From: an uncultured beta proteobacterium
GTDB taxonomy: Bacteria; Pseudomonadota; Gammaproteobacteria; Burkholderiales; SG8-41
DNA length: 37,377 nt
Direction: 5' to 3'
NCBI GenBank assembly: GCA_903885665.1
Contig: CAISJL010000061.1
Location: forward strand, 1-37,377
A model generated the notes under the pieces. That model did no database searches. It was not told the DNA's origin and saw only the letters and a program-made list of their open reading frames with translations. A program made the position numbers and the translations under genes. How positions within the stretch are numbered: the stretch's first letter is position 1; every line of letters begins with the position of its first letter. Below are positions 32,756 through 37,377 of this stretch, one piece after another.

Positions 32756-33837
32756 CCGACATGATGACTTTGCCAGATCCACGAGTAATCCCTTTGGTGG
32801 CGCCTAATAAAATTTGTGATGCCTTGCAATCGGGTGCAGATGAGCAATTGCGCGAGTCCCTGCTGAGTGTATTCGAGGCCGGTGATCAAGCGCTTCTGAA
32901 TGCGGCTTTAAGCGGGTCCACGCCGGCGCAAGCGCGTCGCTTGGTGAATGCGATGGCGAGTGCCATTGATCGTCGTGGTGCTGGGGTCTCCCTGCGTTGG
33001 TTTGCTATACCCTTAATTATGGTTGCTGGGGCGAGCAAAGCTTGCGCTCTTGATGGGATAGTTCCCGACATTGAAGCGGTGAGCACGCTTTTGGCAGAAC
33101 ACGGCGCAGTGGGTGCAACGCGTAATTTTGGGTTGGGTAATGCGCTCTGTAGTGAGCAGGCCTTGCAATCGATTTCAGCAGTTGATTTATGGTCAGCTGG
33201 TGAAGCCGGTCAGCAACGTAACTTAGCCGAGCATTGCTCTCCCGAGTCTATTGCGATTGCCGGTAAGCGCGAACAAGTGCATCTGCGTTTTTTGGTGGGT
33301 GCGGGGGTTACACCAGAGCATCTGCCATCGTTTTTAGAATCGGCTTCTAATATTGGTACTTGGGGCATGCCGCTGACCAAGGCCTTGGCAGCGCAACTGG
33401 CACAGCCAGGGCTTGAAGTTTTAGCGCTAGCGCGCCCGCCACAGCCGGTTATCAAAGCAGCATATGCGGGTCGTTCGGCGCAGCTCGAGGCGGCTTTGAG
33501 TCTGTTTTTGGGTAACAACGTGCGTCGGTTTCGTTTGAGCGTAGGCGACCCTGAGGCGGTATTGTCTGCCCATCAACTCCCAGGTGGAGCAGGCGAGTTG
33601 CGTCTGAGTTTGAGCTCGCCCTTTGATGAGTCTTTGTTTGAAGGTTTTAGTTGGCCATTGCACCTCATGGATGAGGTGGCCGAAGTGAGTGCCATCATGA
33701 CTAGCGCGCTTGCTGAGTGCCGAATCACTCATGTGACCGTATTGCCGCAGATGTTGCCTGAGCGTCTGCCCAATGGATCTGCTTTTATTGCGGGTCGGAT
33801 GTTAGAGCGCTTGCCGCAGTCGGTTGTAAAGCATTGA
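32752..33837 (+). CDS. Protein of unknown function, coupled to the Bug gene
   Basis: 362 aa from the ATG at 32752, which overlaps the Bug stop in ATGA. I do not recognise the family. It is soluble, without signal peptide; one moderately hydrophobic stretch (SLRWFAIPLIMVAGASKAC) is too short and mixed to be a sure membrane helix. The sequence is Ala/Leu/Ser/Glu-rich, with a possible repeat-like helical first half (LLSVFEAGDQALLNAALSG) and LGNALCSEQAL, WSAGEAGQQRNLAEHC, FLVGAGVTPEHLPSFL later. The long coding frame and the overlap with the gene before it support a real gene. Confidence 0.85.
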   Translation: MTDMMTLPDPRVIPLVAPNKICDALQSGADEQLRESLLSVFEAGDQALLNAALSGSTPAQARRLVNAMASAIDRRGAGVSLRWFAIPLIMVAGASKACALDGIVPDIEAVSTLLAEHGAVGATRNFGLGNALCSEQALQSISAVDLWSAGEAGQQRNLAEHCSPESIAIAGKREQVHLRFLVGAGVTPEHLPSFLESASNIGTWGMPLTKALAAQLAQPGLEVLALARPPQPVIKAAYAGRSAQLEAALSLFLGNNVRRFRLSVGDPEAVLSAHQLPGGAGELRLSLSSPFDESLFEGFSWPLHLMDEVAEVSAIMTSALAECRITHVTVLPQMLPERLPNGSAFIAGRMLERLPQSVVKH

Positions 33838-33901
33838 CTAAATATTTGATACTTAAAGACAAATTTATAGTTATCGGTGTTTGCCTTGAGGTGCGCACAG
33901 G

Positions 33902-34906
33902 ATGACAGATTCGCATCACCCGCAGTTGACGCCCTATGCAGGCCTGAACCCGCAACTGCTGTTAGACGCGATTGAGCAATGCTGTGGCCTAGAGTGTGAT
34001 GGACGCTTGCAGGCCTTAAATAGTTTTGAGAATCGCGTCTACCAAGTGGGCCTAGCGGATGGCTCTGCTGTTGTTGCTAAGTTTTATCGTCCAGAGCGCT
34101 GGTCGGCGGCCGCTATTCAAGAGGAGCATGATTTTGCATTCGCCTTAGCTGCTCGCGAGATTCCTATTGTTGCCCCTTTGCTGTTGCATCAGCGGACCCG
34201 CCATGAATATGCAGGATTTCAGTTTGCTGTCTATCCCAAACGGGGGGGGCGCACGCCAGAGTTTGAAGATCCTGCAATATTACGTTGGCTGGGTCGATTT
34301 ATTGCCAGAATCCATGCGGTTGGTCGATTGCAACCATTTGTAGAAAGACCGCAACTGACGATTGAAAACTATGGCTGGGAACCGTCGCAGTTGGTGTTAG
34401 ATAGTGATTTTGTGCCAACCGATTTATATGACGCTTACGCTAGTGTGGTCGACGATGTTCTAGAGCGTGTCGAGCATTGTTGGGCAGAAGTCGGTGCAGT
34501 CGCTAATTTGCGTTTACACGGTGATTGTCATGCAGGCAATATGCTGTGGACCGATGCCGGCCCGCACTTTGTTGACTTAGACGATGCGCGTATGGGGCCA
34601 GCGGTGCAAGACCTCTGGATGTGTTTGTCGGGCAGTCCGCAAACGCAACAAGTGCAACTCACGGCACTGTTGGAAGGGTATAGCGAATTTTTGAGCTTTA
34701 ATCCAGATGAGTTACGATTGATCGAATCTTTACGCACCTTGCGTATGGTGCATTACACTGGTTGGTTGGCGCGGCGTTGGGATGACCCTGCATTCCCGGT
34801 GAGTTTTCCGTTTTTTAATACGCAACGTTTCTGGCAAGACCATATCCTTGCATTACGTGAGCAAGCCGCGGCACTCGATGAGCCCAGCCTGCAGTGGCAT
34901 CCCTAG
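33902..34906 (+). CDS. srkA: Stress response kinase SrkA (YihE) homologue
   Basis: 334 aa, close to the E. coli length. SrkA is a Ser/Thr kinase of aminoglycoside-phosphotransferase fold linked to envelope and oxidative stress survival. SFENRVYQVG and Lys60 (VVAKFYRPERW) form the nucleotide end; the catalytic loop LRLHGDCHAGN has Asp208 and Asn213, and DLDDARMGPAVQDLWM carries the metal-binding Asp. The sequence matches SrkA along its full length. GAGG lies about 10 nt upstream of the ATG. It has its own 64-nt spacer. Confidence 0.95.
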   Translation: MTDSHHPQLTPYAGLNPQLLLDAIEQCCGLECDGRLQALNSFENRVYQVGLADGSAVVAKFYRPERWSAAAIQEEHDFAFALAAREIPIVAPLLLHQRTRHEYAGFQFAVYPKRGGRTPEFEDPAILRWLGRFIARIHAVGRLQPFVERPQLTIENYGWEPSQLVLDSDFVPTDLYDAYASVVDDVLERVEHCWAEVGAVANLRLHGDCHAGNMLWTDAGPHFVDLDDARMGPAVQDLWMCLSGSPQTQQVQLTALLEGYSEFLSFNPDELRLIESLRTLRMVHYTGWLARRWDDPAFPVSFPFFNTQRFWQDHILALREQAAALDEPSLQWHP

Positions 34907-34942
34907 GCGCCAGCTTTAAATCAAATAAATAGTCAGTGCGAG

Positions 34943-36052
34943 TTACTGCGCGTTTAAAAGACTTGCGACATGATCTGCAATCGCCAGCGATGAGGTCAGA
35001 CCTGGCGATTCAATACCAAATAGATTGAGTAGCCCTTCAACACCATGTTCACGTACACCTGAGAAGGTGAAGTCTTGCACTGGCTCTCCGGGGCCCGTAA
35101 TACGCGGACGAATGCCGGTGTAGCCCGGTTGTAGCGTGCCGTCAGGCAAACCCGGGTAGTAGCGGCGAATTGCTTCATAGAAGCTCGCCTCGCGGGTCTC
35201 GTCAAAGCGGTAATCGATACGGTCTATCCATTCAAAGTCTGGACCAAATTTAACCTGATGCCCCAGATCAATGGTCACGTGCACCCCCAACCAATCTTGG
35301 CGGGTGACTGGATAGACAAGATGATTAAAGGGTGAGGGGCCGCTTAGCGTGTAGTAGTGACCAATGGCATAGTAGGCCGGTGGGATGCTATCGAGAGGGA
35401 TACCGCGGATGCTACGAGCGACATCTGGTGCGCGCAGACCGGCAGCGTTAATGACTGTTCGACAATCGATAGTCATGGTCTCAGCGCCCCCCACTTCTAG
35501 TCTGATACCTTGGTTGGAGACTTGTCCGCCTAATACCGGACTTGCTAGGGCCAGGGCTGCGCCATGCGCTTCGGCCTCGCCTAGATAAGACAGCATTAAG
35601 CCATGGCTATCAATAATGCCTGTCGATGGCGAGTAAAAACCAGCTGCTGCACGTACGTTAGGCTCCATTTCATGGAGTTCTTGAGTGGTTAGTAGTCGAA
35701 GATCATCTACTCCATTGGCTACAGCTTGTGCCATATATTTGTGCATGCTAGCGACCTGTGCTTCTTCGCAAGCCACCACGATCTTACCGATTTGTTCGTG
35801 TTTTACCGCATGTTCCGCACAATATAGATACAAGGCTTTGCGACCGGGAACGCAGAGTTTGGCTTTCATGCTACCAGGCTCGTAATAAATACCGGCATGA
35901 ATGACTTCCGAGTTGCGGGCGCTGGTTTGTGTGCCAAACGCAGTCTCTGCTTCGAGGATGACGACTTCTCGCCCGGCCTTAGCCATGCGCCGCGCTATGG
36001 CCAGCCCAACAACACCTGCACCAATGATGGCGCAATCAACAGTATCGCTCAT
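34943..36052 (-). CDS. FAD-dependent oxidoreductase, LhgO/L-2-hydroxyglutarate dehydrogenase-like
   Basis: 369 aa. The FAD motif GAGVVG is at 11-16 with the following acidic residue in VVILEAE. SARNSEVIHAGIYY (44-57) and PGSMKAKLCVPGR match the L-2-hydroxyglutarate oxidase group of the DAO superfamily. The C-terminal FAD contact is in GIESPGLTSSLAIADHVA. LhgO itself is slightly longer (about 420 aa) and the substrate cannot be fixed, so no gene symbol is given. It converges with srkA and is divergent from the DUF3025 gene. No clear ribosome-binding site was seen. Confidence 0.9.
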   Translation of the reverse strand: MSDTVDCAIIGAGVVGLAIARRMAKAGREVVILEAETAFGTQTSARNSEVIHAGIYYEPGSMKAKLCVPGRKALYLYCAEHAVKHEQIGKIVVACEEAQVASMHKYMAQAVANGVDDLRLLTTQELHEMEPNVRAAAGFYSPSTGIIDSHGLMLSYLGEAEAHGAALALASPVLGGQVSNQGIRLEVGGAETMTIDCRTVINAAGLRAPDVARSIRGIPLDSIPPAYYAIGHYYTLSGPSPFNHLVYPVTRQDWLGVHVTIDLGHQVKFGPDFEWIDRIDYRFDETREASFYEAIRRYYPGLPDGTLQPGYTGIRPRITGPGEPVQDFTFSGVREHGVEGLLNLFGIESPGLTSSLAIADHVASLLNAQ

Positions 36053-36258
36053 AGAAGAATTATTTCAGAGTAAAGAGTAAGCGCATCAACATGCGCAGTT
36101 AAAGAGGTTAAAGATTTAAGGTGGAGATTAAAGAAGAGCACAGAAAAAATACAAGATTTCTCGTAGATCGAATTTAAAATCATAACAATAATAGGACTAG
36201 ATCCGTACTGACAACGAATAAATTTGTTAGAGTGTACTGAAAAATTAAGCAAAAAGCA

Positions 36259-36278
36259 GAAAAATGCCGAAAAATGCC
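36259..36278. repeat. 10-bp direct repeat at the start of the DUF3025 gene
   Basis: GAAAAATGCC occurs twice in tandem. Each copy carries an ATG, ten bases apart and therefore in different frames; only the first (36264) is in frame with the DUF3025 gene. Confidence 0.85.
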
Positions 36279-36296
36279 GAGAGCTCGTATTCAATT

Positions 36297-37172
36297 ATGG
36301 ACATATGGAATCATCAATTTATTGAGTCTCATCCGATTTTTGAACCACTTGCAGGCTATGTGACGCAGTGGGGTTCTGAAGACTGGCCGCGACTACCATG
36401 CTTACAGCAGTTATTAACAGCAGCTGGGATTAAAAATGCAGCGGGTCTGCCGTTGCGCTTGATCTCGCAGGAATTAGATGGGACCAATCATATCTCGCAC
36501 AACATAGCCCATGACCATGACATGCTGTCTTATGAGCAACGTTTGTATGTTTATGGTGAATTATTGTTTAGGGCCAATAATTGGCATGATTTATTGAATG
36601 TGTTGACGTGGTTGCGATTCCCGCATGCTAAAGCAGCTTTAAATGCCCGCCATTATTGGGCAATGATTTGGTATGCAGAGCAATCGCCTGCGCGATCGCA
36701 GCGGGGGCGTGTTAGAGATACCTTAACCCTGTTTGATGAGAGTGGTGTTGTGGTGTGGTCGGCAGATGCTAGCCTATTAGACCAGATTCGGTATTTTCAA
36801 TGGATAGAATTATTTTGGATGCACAGACAGCAGACCATGAACGAACTCCAACTCATGGCATTTGGTCATGCCTTGTATGAGAAAGCATTAGCGCCGTATG
36901 TGGGCATGACGGGTCATTCACGATTGATTCAGGTGTCGCCGGCGTTTATGTGCTTGCCCTTAGCCCGGCAGCGTGCCCAGATTGCTGTGGTATTGGCAGC
37001 GCAACTGCGCAATCAGCAGTTGTGGCGTCACCCCTATGAACTAGCGCCATTACCAGTGTTAGGTTTGCCAGGTTGGTGGGATGGAAATAACAATCTACAC
37101 TTTTATCAAGATACGCGATATTTTCGACCTGGTCGTCGATCAGTAGCAACCAATCATTTGGCGACCATTTAA
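36297..37172 (+). CDS. DUF3025 family protein
   Basis: 291 aa from the ATG at 36297. A longer form from 36264 adds 11 residues, mainly encoded by the 10-bp repeat, so I prefer the later start; neither has a strong ribosome-binding site. The domain is recognisable along its length: NNWHDLLNVLTWLRFPHAKAALNARH, RGRVRDTLTLFDESGVVVW, MAFGHALYEKALAPYVGMTG and PLPVLGLPGWW ending with FYQDTRYFRPGR. The family is widespread in beta- and gammaproteobacteria and has no established function. No signal peptide or membrane helix. Confidence 0.93.
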   Translation: MDIWNHQFIESHPIFEPLAGYVTQWGSEDWPRLPCLQQLLTAAGIKNAAGLPLRLISQELDGTNHISHNIAHDHDMLSYEQRLYVYGELLFRANNWHDLLNVLTWLRFPHAKAALNARHYWAMIWYAEQSPARSQRGRVRDTLTLFDESGVVVWSADASLLDQIRYFQWIELFWMHRQQTMNELQLMAFGHALYEKALAPYVGMTGHSRLIQVSPAFMCLPLARQRAQIAVVLAAQLRNQQLWRHPYELAPLPVLGLPGWWDGNNNLHFYQDTRYFRPGRRSVATNHLATI

Positions 37173-37320
37173 TGGACTGCTATATATCATACTGTCATTT
37201 TAAAAAAACGAGTAAGTGAGGCGTATATTTGCAGTTAAGCAAACCCGAATCATTCAGCTAATTCGATTCGTCAACAATTTTTTGTATACGAACTCAGAGA
37301 TGCTGAGTTGTCAGTGGAAT

Positions 37321-37346
37321 AAAAATCCACCTTAAGGGGGATTTTT
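37321..37346 (+). terminator. Probable intrinsic terminator after the DUF3025 gene
   Basis: AAAAATCCACC, a TTAA loop, then GGGGGATTTTT: an 11-bp stem with one A-G mismatch, closed by four G-C pairs and flanked by A-runs and T-runs, so it could act on both strands. It lies about 150 nt after the DUF3025 stop codon. Confidence 0.7.
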
Positions 37347-37356
37347 GATTTTGTAC

Positions 37357-37362
37357 TATAAT
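37357..37362 (+). promoter_or_regulatory. Consensus -10 hexamer, possible promoter of the next gene
   Basis: TATAAT directly after the terminator. No -35 hexamer at 16-18 nt can be found and the window ends 15 nt later, so this is a weak call. Confidence 0.25.
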
Positions 37363-37377
37363 AGGCTGATTATTTTA

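Noticed and set aside
36049-36294. 81-aa minus-strand frame between the FAD oxidoreductase and DUF3025 genes
   Set aside because: AT-rich, overlaps both gene starts, reads through the 10-bp repeat and has no ribosome-binding site.

Overview
The window reads as a chromosomal segment of a betaproteobacterium, most likely Burkholderiales. The evidence is two Bug-type (TctC family) periplasmic binding proteins, dense co-directional gene strings, moderate base composition, and flagellar genes ordered as in polar, sigma54-controlled systems. No rRNA, tRNA, CRISPR array, insertion sequence or phage gene was seen.

Positions 78-12137 (+) are a flagellar block: a very large flagellin, a small cysteine-rich protein, a FleR/FlrC-type sigma54 activator with a degenerate receiver, then fliE, fliF, a separate gene repeating the end of fliF, fliG, fliH, fliI and fliJ. 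The extra gene (7618-8148) encodes one membrane helix plus a copy of the FliF C-terminal tail that binds FliG; it is the most unusual item here.

Positions 12331-23833 (-) hold eleven genes in one direction, a probable catabolic operon. In transcription order they are a Bug protein, an MDR-family oxidoreductase, an AMP-forming CoA ligase, a PaaI-type thioesterase, an ABC permease, UbiX, a UbiD-family decarboxylase, an ABC ATPase, its binding protein, a D-2-hydroxyacid dehydrogenase and a VOC protein. UbiX would make prenylated FMN for UbiD, which would decarboxylate an aromatic, heteroaromatic or unsaturated acid. The ligase and thioesterase would handle CoA intermediates and the ABC parts would import the substrate. 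The substrate is not identifiable from sequence.

Positions 24419-28846 (+), divergent from that operon, hold three paralogous MFS transporters in tandem and a TauE/SafE permease, all abutting or overlapping. A 46-aa two-helix membrane protein (28855-28995, -) follows, then a gamma-class carbonic anhydrase and a gamma-glutamyltransferase-family enzyme (-). Positions 31757-37172 hold a second Bug protein overlapping an unrecognised 362-aa protein, srkA, an LhgO-like FAD oxidoreductase (-) and a DUF3025 protein.

Many spacers carry their own short tandem repeat (units of 9-15 bp, different at each site). Two of these arrays start inside the last codons and stop codon of the upstream gene.
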